Below are positions 12,661 through 22,230 of a stretch of 64,000 bases of DNA, in pieces (position 1 is the stretch's first letter; each line of letters starts with the position of its first letter). The position numbers were made by a program, and so were the translations under genes. The notes under the pieces were generated by a model. The model did no database searches, was not told the origin of the DNA, and saw only the letters and a list, made by a program, of their open reading frames with translations. Source of the stretch: Gautieria morchelliformis (taxonomy: Eukaryota > Basidiomycota > Agaricomycetes > Gomphales > Gomphaceae); contig WHVA01000126.1 of NCBI GenBank assembly GCA_015179125.1, positions 62,001-126,000 of the forward strand. The letters run 5' to 3'.

Positions 12661-12725
12661 CCGGTAAAGTCCCCGTAACTCCGTTACATGTAGTACGTGT
12701 AACGGAGTTACGGGAACTTTACCGG
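12661..12725. repeat. 28-bp-arm inverted repeat (hairpin)
   Basis: Arms 12661-12688 and 12698-12725 are complementary over 28 positions with a single mismatch and a 9-nt loop. A second, overlapping inverted pair (GTACTACATGTA just upstream and TACATGTAGTAC in the loop region) allows an alternative fold. This could be a transposon end, a foldback element or a transcriptional signal; nothing decides between these. Confidence 0.8.
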
Positions 12726-12757
12726 TGCACTGCGATCGCGCGCACCCAGCCCTCAGT

Positions 12758-12783
12758 ACGGTGCACGAGCGTCCTCAGGTCTA
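12758..12783 (+). repeat. Left member of a 26-bp inverted repeat pair
   Basis: Identical over 26 bp to the reverse complement of 14913-14938 and begins ACGGTGCACGAGCG. The pair brackets 2.18 kb that holds the decayed isochorismatase-like gene. Confidence 0.75.
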
Positions 12784-13198
12784 TATCTCCGAAACTGAGT
12801 TTGCGATAATCGTAATACCTATTCACATTATACTGAATGGTAACTACTAATAGCTACTCGCGACGGTTAGCCCCCCACAAGCGCTTAATTGCGTTGAACT
12901 GACGCGTCATCCAAACTGCCTACTTCGTGCTTTGTCGCTGCTCTCAGCCTTTTCAATCCCTGATTCTGACCCTAGCTGAGCCTACAGATAGCCTTTATAA
13001 CCGCAATCCCAAGGGGAGAAGCCAGTAATATTTAGGGATTGTCATGTCAAATATAGAGACGGCCTTAAGACACTGGTTTAACAGCACCTGACGATGAGTA
13101 AATCAACACACTCCTGATCGAAGGGTGCATGTAAGGGGCAAGCAGAAGAGCAAAATGCTGTGGGCAGAGCATAGTAGATGAGGTGTGCAGTTATTTGT

Positions 13199-14140
13199 CT
13201 AATATGTGCTAGCTTGAGTGATGGCAAGAATAGTCCTCTTATCATCGACACCCGACGATCAGCGCTTGCCATCATCGATATGCAAAGTATGTTCTTCTGT
13301 GCGGTTTATCGATGGACAATTAATCTCACTGCTGTGCATAGACTTCTTCCTGCACCACGCCGTTCAGGCGTCATCCGTCGGTCGGAATGTCGTGCCAGCA
13401 ACACTTAACTGTTAACTGCATGATAGATACATTCCGAGCGAACGGAATGAAGGTATTGTGGACTAACGTGAGCTATACTAATATCAAAGGGCCTGATCCA
13501 CACTGACCAGGTCTAAGAAAAATCCAGTGGGGTCTTGACGAGTTCGATCTCCGTATAATGCCTCTCGCCTTCTCCGTGGGTTTGGCAACACTCCAGAGAG
13601 TAGGCCTCCTGATCCCCACAACTTTACAATCATGAAGCTGATATCTTTCGTCCCAAGCGATGTTCTGCTCTCAGATGGGGGTCATCAATGGCACCGACTG
13701 GGGCTGTTAACTCATGCGTGGATCGTTCAACGCGCAGCCGTGGGGCCCTGTTCATGATCAACAGGTTCAGGGCGTGAATCAAGGCATTTCAACAAGAGTC
13801 AGTCTCATGTATAAGCCATGTTGTCACCAGAAAACTGATGCATTGCACACAGATCATTTGAGCGGTCTGAGACGCCATCAGGGCTTTACCTACAAGAGAA
13901 TGACATTACAACACTATTTTTCAGCGGTGTCAATGCACACCAGTGTGTTGTAAGTACATGACACACCATGAACCATGTCGCCACTTTATTGATCATATTC
14001 CCATAGTTTGGCACTATGATAGATGCGTACTTCAAGGCAGGTATTCATGCGCGAGTCACAGGACCTTAATCAGCTAATTTAGAACTTCGACGTGATCTAT
14101 GTTGAACACATCGCCGCAACCTCTTGTGGTTGTTCCCTCA
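13199..14140 (+). pseudogene. Decayed isochorismatase-family cysteine hydrolase
   Basis: Successive pieces of the family appear in order but in changing frames. LIIDTRRSALAIIDMQ is followed by a GTATGT...CATAG intron and then NFFLHHAVQASSVGRNVVPA. After a frameshift comes MIDTFRANGMKVLWTN. Next is MRGSFNAQPWGPVHD near 13714, and FTYKRMTLQH near 13890 with TLFFSGVNAHQCV, the loop that carries the catalytic cysteine. Then GTMIDAYFKAG and FDVIYVEHIAATSCG follow, near 14010 to 14130. Family members hydrolyse isochorismate or related amides using an Asp-Lys-Cys triad. The first Asp (IDMQ) and the Cys context are still readable. At least two frameshifts and the missing start make it non-functional. 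The 26-bp inverted repeats on either side may mark a mobile or rearranged segment. Confidence 0.7.
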
Positions 14141-14912
14141 CCAGTTTTTCTGTTCTAATAACCAGCCAGGTGAGGGCTGGACTCTTAAGTAGTGCCTGCC
14201 CTCAATTACATAAATGACGAATGGCCGTTTGCTTCAAATGTCCTCTTCGGTATGGAAAGAGCTCAGAATTGATTGTATGAGCTCGGATGCAATGCTGCTT
14301 TGTTATCATTCCATGCCAATCTAACAGAGCGACAGTAGACCATCGACGGTCTGCCTCAGAATTGACACCGTACCATCACTGTTACATTTGGAATACAGTG
14401 AATATCTCCTACTTTATGTTACTGAAGAGTAGAGTTGTGTTTCTGCCAGTCGCTAGTAAATATGCACACCGGGATCGCTGGACGCCGCTGAAGCCGCACT
14501 CTTTGTCTGAAACTGACGGATATCACCGCCGATGGCATCGGGAGTACCATTGTATTGTCCAGCGTTACTTGCTGACAAATACTTCTTGTACTTAGGCGCT
14601 AGATCTTGAACGGCAATCGCGAAAAGGACCTTCTAAGCGCCATGGCCAAGCCAAACCAACGATGACGGACTAAACCCGAACTCTAGACACCTACCGGTGC
14701 TAATTATGATGCTGTAGTGTGTTATTAGTTTAAACATGATGCCCCGCAGAAGCTTGGGAGGCCGCAGAGGTCCCAATAGCCATGCACCAGTGGGTGGTCG
14801 GGAGTTCAAAATGGCACGTGACTAGTCGAAGGGCTATATTATGTGATCAAATATACATAAATACAGCGTGGCGGTAGTACAAAAGTGATTTGATCACTCG
14901 TCAATTAAATTT
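14141..14912. other. Gene-poor spacer
   Basis: No coding signal beyond a 102-codon frame (14287-14595) without motifs. A 10-bp inverted repeat, GTGATCAAAT and ATTTGATCAC, sits near 14840-14897. Confidence 0.35.
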
Positions 14913-14938
14913 TAGACCTGAGGACGCTCGTGCACCGT
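14913..14938 (-). repeat. Right member of a 26-bp inverted repeat pair
   Basis: Exact reverse complement of 12758-12783. The outer flanks of the two copies do not show a clear target-site duplication. Confidence 0.75.
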
Positions 14939-15124
14939 AAACGCAGTACCAATTAGAGCTAATATAGTAGTCGCCGTGCCGGGCGCATGACATAGCGGTA
15001 GCCAGAAATTGCCGTGACAGCGCTGAGCGTGTTACGCCGTGACACTTTTGAGTGGTTCGGCATCACACTTGGATATCAAACACCCTCTACATAGGCTGGC
15101 TGACCCAGGATGTACCATGCACGC

Positions 15125-15262
15125 CGATGACATTGGACCTTACGACTCTCGTTTGAAAATTGTTGTTATGGTTTGAAACTTCGGTCTAAATCTACGACTT
15201 TTCTCGCGCAAAGCTGCTTTAGAACTGCGAATTTAGGATTTTAAGGCTACGGAAAGTCATCC
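15125..15262 (+). repeat. Upstream block shared with DUF6533 copy D
   Basis: About 130 bp resembling 49945-50085, sharing for example CTGCTTTAGAACTGCGA and GGCTACGGAAAGTCA. Both lie a few hundred bp or less upstream of a DUF6533 start, in the same orientation. It is either an old regulatory region or a repeat copied with the genes. Confidence 0.55.
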
Positions 15263-15550
15263 ATTATAAATAATCCCCAAACCGACGCTGCACTCTTGGG
15301 TCTCAGGTCTGGGCCGTTCTACGATTCTAAAAGCAAGCAAAGCTTATCCTATCTCAGACGAGCGGCTCTCGGAGTCATTTCGCCGTTGTGAATGAGTTTA
15401 GCGCGTACGACTCGTTCACCGTCGACTCCTTTCATCCCTAAACATCCGTTAGCGGAGAGACCGGTGCCGGCATGCTGTCCCCGGATCCCCGAGTGCAGTT
15501 GCATGTCGGTTCCCGCTAGGAGTGGCGCTGTTGCGTCTAGTAGCGAAATC

Positions 15551-15560
15551 GTATAAGGGT
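15551..15560 (+). promoter_or_regulatory. TATA-like box of DUF6533 copy B
   Basis: GTATAAGGGT lies about 60 nt before the ATG, in a promoter block (from about 15449, GCGGAGAGACCGGTGCCGG) that is conserved before copies A, C and E. Confidence 0.45.
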
Positions 15561-15616
15561 ATGTGCGGCCAATGGGTGAACCTAACCTACTTCTACCCAC
15601 TCTCCGCTGTCTCTAA

Positions 15617-17228
15617 ATGAGTCTTGACGTTGAAGCTGTTATCCCATGTCAGTGTTACCAGTGTTCCTTCTCCTTTCTCTCTTCTTTCATTATGTTTGGC
15701 TACAGACGTACCAGCAAAGTACGGGGCTGTCGCTGCACTAGCAATGCTAACATATGACTATGGTTGGTTTCTCACTGGTCAGTAATGAAATGTGGCTGAC
15801 TCCGTCGCGATAGCCATTACATTTGATGACGAGGTGCGTGTCACTTCGAATGACGGAACAGCTTGGCCTATCTTGGTATAGTTCGAATTCGTATGGAAGC
15901 GCCGCTGGTCTTTAGGAAAGATACTATTCATATTTGTATGTATATGTTCCTGTTAATATCAGATCTCTATGATAACATTGATGCCATACATCATCAGAAT
16001 CGTTATTTCGGATTACTGTCGCTTATTTCTGTTGTAATGGGTGCAGTTTTGATGCACGGTCCTGTGTGATATCAATGTACTAATGCTGCCACCAGCCTAT
16101 TCCTTCGGGTCCTCGTTGCTGGTGAGGCATTAGTAAATTCGCCTCGCCATATCTGACCTGATTTTCCAAAGTTGTATGCATCGCAATTCTTCACTGATGT
16201 ATAAGTGTCCTGATGCAGTGTTGGACACAAGCTGCCACGGGCTTATGTGGTGGGCTATAACGGCGTATGTCTAAACTTTCTTTGCCTCAATGGACACCCT
16301 CATGACTTCTCCCCATCACGACCGAGATTCTGACGCAAAAATCTTTTTCAGTGAGGTTATTGCTATTGTAACCGCGGAAAGTGTGATATATATTTGCTTT
16401 GGGGGATAGCTACATGCGCGCTCATCCGTATGCATCTAGTTATCCTCATACTTCGAGTATGTGGCACCTTCCCTTTGCCATAGTGTGATTATCGGCTTTA
16501 CTTTAATCTGATTAGATATATGCAGTTTATAACTGCAGCCGAAGACTACTCCTCGTCATGATTGCGTTCTTAGTGGCGGCGATAGCCTGCTCTTCGTGGC
16601 TGGCCATTTCAACATTGTCTACCGGCGAGTACTTGCTCCACTTCTGCCCAGTCAACCTTCTCACGACAATCCAGTCACACTGATGATGGTAAGTGGCACG
16701 ACTGGCTGCCCAATCGGTACCGCACCACCCCATGCCTTTTTGTGCTGGATCCCTTTCCTTATATTTGAGACATTTCTCGTGGCTCTCATGTTGTGCAAAG
16801 GTTGGAGGGTATACAGAAGTGAGGGGGGCACTAGGCTGTTGCATCTGATTATAAGAGACAGGTATGCATACATGGCCTGTGGCCCGTGAATTTTTCTTGG
16901 TATTGTCAGCGCTAATGTTCAGCCTTAGTCTTTGCTACTTTTGGGTGTAGGATTTTGTTCTCCTTTCTAGGACTCAGTGCTTATCCAGCGTATCAGCATG
17001 CTCATGACTCTACTGGCGAATTGTATTGTGTGGGTAACCCCTTCGTTAGATCCTACAATTGCTACTGGGTGAGTTCTCTGAAACAACTTCCATTTGACCG
17101 GCCACTCAACGTTCCACCTCAGTTGCGCAATTGCCATGCCGTGTGCAGTGGGCTGTCGCTTACTCCTCAATATGCGCGAACGCTTTTATAAAGAGACGAC
17201 GTCGATCTGGACCGTCATGTCTGCCTAG
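15617..17228 (+). CDS. DUF6533-family membrane protein, copy B
   Basis: Starts MSLDVEAVIP at 15617. Splicing of a 58-nt intron (GTCAGT...CTACAG) gives YVPAKYGAVAALAMLTYDYG, then FDDE, FEFVWKRRWSLGKILFI and NRYFGLLSLISVVMG. Later exons read CPDAVLDTSCHGLMWWAITA, EVIAIVTAESVIYIC and MYAVYNCSRRLLLVMIAFLV, and the C-terminus ends AMPCAVGCRLLLNMRERFYK before TAG at 17226-17228. Several hydrophobic segments fit a 6-7 helix membrane protein. Function unknown. The copy lies in inverted orientation to copy A, with APC1 and the LIM gene between them. The reading frame looks intact where I could join exons. Confidence 0.75.
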
Positions 17229-17607
17229 GCATTCAAATTTCTGGAGACGAGGACAGAGTTGGATACAATTCTTCAATCTGTTCGTGTTTCTGTTTGCATG
17301 GCTACGAGGGCAGGGGTGCTGCTGCCTGCGACCTGTTGTCTCCCATGTACGGGGATGTATCTTTGCAGCAAAGCTGTGATTGTAATTACATGAGCCCTAG
17401 CTAGGTCAACGACTCTTCCACGATGCAAGATTTACCCTGCCAGAGGTTATGTACCCACCAGCATACCGACACAGACAAATCGGAATACGAAATATACACG
17501 CGCGTGCATATCACAACTCCACGAACGTGGCAAAAGAGGAAACAGGAAGCAAAGTCGCAGAAAGTCAATCAGATTGAAGTCGATTCTATAAAAATTGAAT
17601 CGGCAGG
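17229..17607 (+). repeat. Downstream flank shared by DUF6533 copies
   Basis: Sequence after the stop, including GAGCCCTAGCTAGGTCAACG and GACTCTTCCACGATGCAAG, recurs near 48950-49050 and 55670-55780 after copies C and E. The duplicated unit therefore includes more than the gene. No coding seen. Confidence 0.65.
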
Positions 17608-17785
17608 GGTTCGTTCTACGTGGCATTTGTAGACCGATTTTGTCAAAGTGACGGAGAAGAAGAAAATGAGCTCATCCTCTCCGCGTTCAGTCACGCCGCT
17701 ATGCTAGAATTCTTACACTCGTCTGCCCGCATCTCATCCCCACCTACCTCAACATCCACCTCACACATATGGCGCTATTGTAAGA
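17608..17785 (+). pseudogene. Duplicated APC1 exon fragment
   Basis: Closely matches the APC1 last exon at about 11500-11660. Its frame reads FVDRFCQSDGEEENELILSA then FSHAAMLEF, against FVDRFCRSDGEEENELMLSA in APC1. After about 60 codons it loses frame and similarity. It is a gene fragment copied into the repeat-rich region next to DUF6533 copy B and has no start or splice context of its own. Confidence 0.85.
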
Positions 17786-17914
17786 GTAGGATTGTCCACC
17801 ATAATGGTTATAATTTAACTATACCTGGATTATCATGAATTATTATGGTTATATTATGGGTTGGGGCATAACTGTACTCAACGTGTCCCCACAGGTAGCG
17901 TGTCCTCACACATA

Positions 17915-18470
17915 TCAGGGACATGTATCAGTATATATTTTGTGACATATATAAAATAGGAAAAGAAACCACATTTAAGCAGCTGTTCTTATTAATTTTA
18001 GCAAAGTCAGGATAATTTATTGATATCTACCTTTTGAAAAAATGTCACAAAATGTACAGTACATTTAACCTGAAGCTGGTATTAATTTTAGCAAAGTCAG
18101 GATAATTCATTGATATCTATATTTATTTTTCAAAAAAAGATAAAAAAAACACACTACATTAAAACAGAAGTTGTTATCAACTTGAGCAAAGTCAGTATAA
18201 GTTATTGATATCCATTTGCGAAAAAATGTCAAAAAATTACAGGATAGTGAAGGTGGCTGTTATTGAGGTTAGCAAGTTTGATTTATTGATGTCTATTTGC
18301 GAAAAAATATCAAAAAATGTACAGGATATGTAAGTTGGCTATTGTTAAGGTTAGCAAGTTAGGTTTATTGATAGCTATTTGCGAAAAAATATCAAAAAAA
18401 TGTACAGGAAATTTAAGTTGGCTATTATTAAGGTTAGCAATTTAGGTGTATTGATAGCAATTTGCGATCA
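17915..18470 (+). repeat. AT-rich tandem array, about 82-95 bp units
   Basis: A marker GCAAAGTCAGGATAATTTAT or a variant occurs at 18001, 18091 and 18186, and shortened forms (GCAAGTTAGGTTTATTGAT) at about 18272, 18354 and 18437. Spacing is 90, 95, 86, 82 and 83 bp. Each unit also carries TTGCGAAAAAATATCAAAAA and ATGTACAGGA. No coding. Confidence 0.8.
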
Positions 18471-18878
18471 TTTATGTTGGTTATCAGTATATTATGCAAG
18501 TTATACTTAATTGTAACCAACCTTTGGTTATGCTACTGGTGCCAGAGCTGAGTCAGCTCTGGTGCCGGTTCAGCTCCTGAGTCAGTTCACTACAAGTTTA
18601 TTAATATTCATTAATCAGAGTTTAAGTAGTTGAGTGTTCTTACACAGGGTGAATGCCTCACCTGCCTGTGGCTCCCCCGTGGCTGTAAGGGAAACTCTTC
18701 CTGGACAGCGGAAGTCACATGGTCTGGTAGAGGAGGATCCAAAGACATGAATAAGAGCTATCTTTGTGATATACAACTCACCTGGTAGAGGAGGGGAAAA
18801 GCTAAGGATCTCAGCTACCAGCGCACTATCTATCCCCTGATTGAAGTCAGGGATGCCTGCTCCACTCCTGACACAAGC
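18471..18878. other. Unassigned spacer with a short palindrome
   Basis: Holds a perfect 10-bp palindrome with 1-nt spacer (18542-18562, CCAGAGCTGA / TCAGCTCTGG). No gene or known element recognised. Confidence 0.4.
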
Positions 18879-21364
18879 GAATAGGGTGAACCAATAAATG
18901 TTCAGAAGATAAGAGGGCTACCCGATCGGGGCTTGCCCTATCTACAGTCGTAGCGAAAATAGCCTGTGGCACTTGACGATGTAACGTGCAAGGTGTCACC
19001 AAAATGTTGTCTAAGTAGCAACAATCCTTTCACCGGCGAAGGTGCTCCTTCGGAGCCCTTCACCAACAGCACAGATAATAGTTTGAAGGCTAAGGTAACA
19101 AAGATGAAGTATGAAAACTCACCAGTGATGCTTAAGTCTTCCTCTGGTCAAAGATAGAAATCTACAGGAGAGGGCTCAAGACGATAGTCACAGCGAGGTC
19201 AAGTTTTGCACAAGATGGACGTATGATAATTATTTAAACTGGGGAATATACATGCGAATGTAGACTACTTATACCGAATGCTCATATGGTGCTAGCGAAT
19301 AGGAAAGAGGCTGTCTTGAGTCAGGGTTGGATAGGGGTTGTTGGGAAATTGGCTGTTCAACCAGCTGCAATAGGCTCATACTGGTGTATTTCCACTTTTT
19401 CGCGAGTTATAGCATATACACGAAGCTATAAGAAATTGTGGGAGTATTTCAAACATCCCTCCATCATTCCCACATTTCTCTATATTTTTCCGCGATTTAT
19501 TTGGCCCAAACTGCCTTATTTCTGCTATTGCAGAGTTGTGTGTCCACTTACACCCACAACTCTGTCACGGACTTTCCATTTCAAACTCCGCCGGACACCT
19601 CAGCGGTAACCGTATTTTTGGACTTCTGGTCACTCAAGCGCCCACAAGTCCAGCAGGATGGCTCTCCCAGTAATTCCAGCTGAGCCTCAATCTGTTGCAA
19701 TATGCAGCCATAGCAACTATGCAGCCTGTTTGGCTGAACCAAACAGTGGGGATCTTGGTCAGTCATGCCAACAGGGCTGTGTCAGGCTATTCAAGGCTGT
19801 GGTAAGCAGTGCCCTTGGTTATTGTGGCTATGGAGCACTAATTGGCTCAGATCTGCTTACTCAGCCTCTGAGTGCCAAAGTCATAACTGAATGTACAGCC
19901 TCAGTGACTCAACCAAACCAGGCACATGACTCTGATCAGTGAGTCAAGCTATGATTGGTAGGGAACACTGTGAGTCATCTGGAACCACCCAGAACCTTCC
20001 TATACTTTCTTCCAGCTTCCACAAGCTGCTCCTCCCATTCCATTAATAGATAGAAGGTTCTACCTGCTTACTAAGCTCATGTACATTACAATATAAAAGG
20101 AGGCCCTTTTGCCTGCCTTTTCATCAGCCAATCTACCATCTTCTATCCAATGCACCTTGCATGACTTGCCAAGCTTGCACAGCTTACCAGGCTGCTAACC
20201 CCAGCTAGGGTTATTACACTTGCTTAGTGTATTAATTCTCAGTTAAGTAGTTGCTTTTCTACTTAGCCACCCAGACTAACCCTCTAGGTGAAATTCTGCA
20301 GAGTGAGGTTGTCAATCAATTTTCTTGCCAATTAGCACTCCAATACCCGAGATGATCTGATCAGTTGATTTTCCTGTTCAGAGACTTTCACAAGTCACTA
20401 CCCAAAAACCAGTCACTCGTTTATTGCAGTGCGTTGACGTTAATCGGGTCAGCCCACTTACAAACTCTCCTGTGAAAGCCATTCCTCTCTTTTTGGAATA
20501 CTTGGACCCCGATAGTCATCCTCAAACCTACAAACTAATAGTTTGTTATTCATTACGCCAGTAGTGTCTAATGTTCTTGCAGTTTCATATACGACATGTT
20601 CTGATAGACCAAGGCATTAGCTCTAACACCAAAGTCTTGAAGGGTTACAAAACAGGGGTGCGCAGTCAGGATACAAATAGATGAAACACATATACAATAG
20701 AATGAAAGATGGGTGCAAACATGAAACGATGGGGAGGAAAGAGGGCGAAGGTACCAAACATGCCTTGAGACCTGCATACATGTTACCCTGCACGGACTCT
20801 TGGTCTGCTGGGTTGATCCCACACGATCTACGGGTAGGATGTCCCACGGATGCATTCTGGCCATAGGAACACCCAAAGGGGGTTGAGTGGAGAAGATGAT
20901 GGGACCAGTGTTGAACCATCAATCTGGGTAAAGGATGTTGATCGTGTTTGATGGTGTGCCTGCTGGCGAATGATGCGAGTAGGGAATGGTCATTTGGTGA
21001 ATGTGGCAAATAGCGAATGGAGCAAAGAATGAATGGAGCAAAGCCAAGCTAACATGGAAAGGGAAAACAGGGATAGCTGGGTACAAGAAATAAACGAGTC
21101 ATGACAGCCTGCACCTCCTTGTGATTCATGATGGGACCAGTGATGAATCATCAATCCGGGTAAAGGATGTCGATCATGTTTGATGGCATGGCTACTGGCG
21201 AATGATGCGAGTAGTGAATGGTCATTTGGCAAATGCGGTGAACAGTGAATGGAGCGAAGAGTGAATGGAATGAACAGTGAATGGAGCGAAGCCGAGCGAA
21301 CATAGAAGAGTGGTGAAAGGGAAAACAGGGATAGCTGGGTACAAGAAATGAATGAGCCATGACA
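18879..21364 (-). mobile_element. LTR1 solo LTR, end-truncated and split by LTR2
   Basis: Matches the fuller LTR1 at 42961-44235 in reverse orientation, as two pieces (18879-19338 and 20660-21364) separated by an inserted LTR2. The terminal 240 bp or so is present twice in tandem (ends near 21106 and 21364), as it also is at 42961 and 43203, so the duplication is a feature of the family. The far end is truncated at about 18879. Small open frames inside are not coding. Confidence 0.75.
19339..20654 (+). mobile_element. LTR2 solo LTR, 1316 bp, nested in LTR1
   Basis: Begins TGTTGGGAAATTGG and ends TTACAAAACA (TG...CA). It is flanked by a perfect 5-bp target duplication GGGGT at 19334-19338 and 20655-20659, and interrupts LTR1. 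A TATA motif ATATAAAAGG at 20091-20100 sets the orientation. A second copy lies at 35875-37330. Confidence 0.88.
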
Positions 21365-21490
21365 ACTGTGTAGTGAAAACTTCAGCGAAGCTAATTCGTC
21401 CTGCCCTGCAGTGGTACGAGTCCCATTGAGTCCAACCTGCACGGAGGCTACAACTGACACTATCCGAATGCGTCCTGAGCATGTGGGTCT

Positions 21491-22212
21491 GTCATGGAGT
21501 GGGAGTTTAACAGATGATGGGTTCCATGATGGATGATGGCCCCAACACCTGGGGTCCTGACAGGAATGATGCAAATAGCGAATGCGAAACCAGTATGTCG
21601 ACGAATATTTTGGCAAGATATTCGCTGGTTCGGGAAGTCGTTCGCTGGTTCAGGAGGTCATTCGCTGTGTGTTGAGGGATGATTCGCAGAATAAATGAAT
21701 CATGACACATACATGTATTCTTTATAAAAAGGACACGTCTAGCATGTATGTACCCCAGTTCAATTATCATACGTCTTCCTTGTGCACTACCTTACCCACT
21801 TGTGAAAACCAACTCTTGAGCTCTACCCTTCTATCATCTCCCTCAATTGTATCAAGAATAAGAATATCACTAGTGAGTTGACACTACTGATTCTCCTTAC
21901 TCCGAACCATTGGGATTCCCCTGCGCCTGTTGGTGAAGGCCTCTAGAGGAGTGCCTTTGCTGACAAAGGGGTCACCTGTTTCAGATAACCCTTCTTCATC
22001 ACTTCAGACAATTTCACCGAGTGTTGTAAAGGCTTTGCTTCAATTGTAGACTCAGGGTCCACCTATCATATACCCCATCATAGTACTAGTAGTAGTCTGG
22101 TACTCTTCGCCAACTATGTTGTTGATTCGCACAAAGACCTCTTGGTTCGCTGTGTCCAGGTGTCTTGTATTCATTGACACCCGCTATTAGACCTTCAAAG
22201 AACCAATTCTGA
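21491..22212 (+). mobile_element. LTR3, divergent relative of LTR1
   Basis: Starts near TGTCATGGAG and ends ACCAATTCTGACA, like the LTR1 ends. It carries TTTATAAAAAGGAC near 21720 and CCCCAGTTCAATTATCATA, shared with LTR1 and with 37660-37925. The left boundary is approximate. Confidence 0.55.
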
Positions 22213-22230
22213 CACCCTTGTCATGCGCTG

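Noticed and set aside
17915-18470. Tandem array considered as a CRISPR
   Set aside because: Units are contiguous and diverging with no unique spacers, and the genome is eukaryotic.
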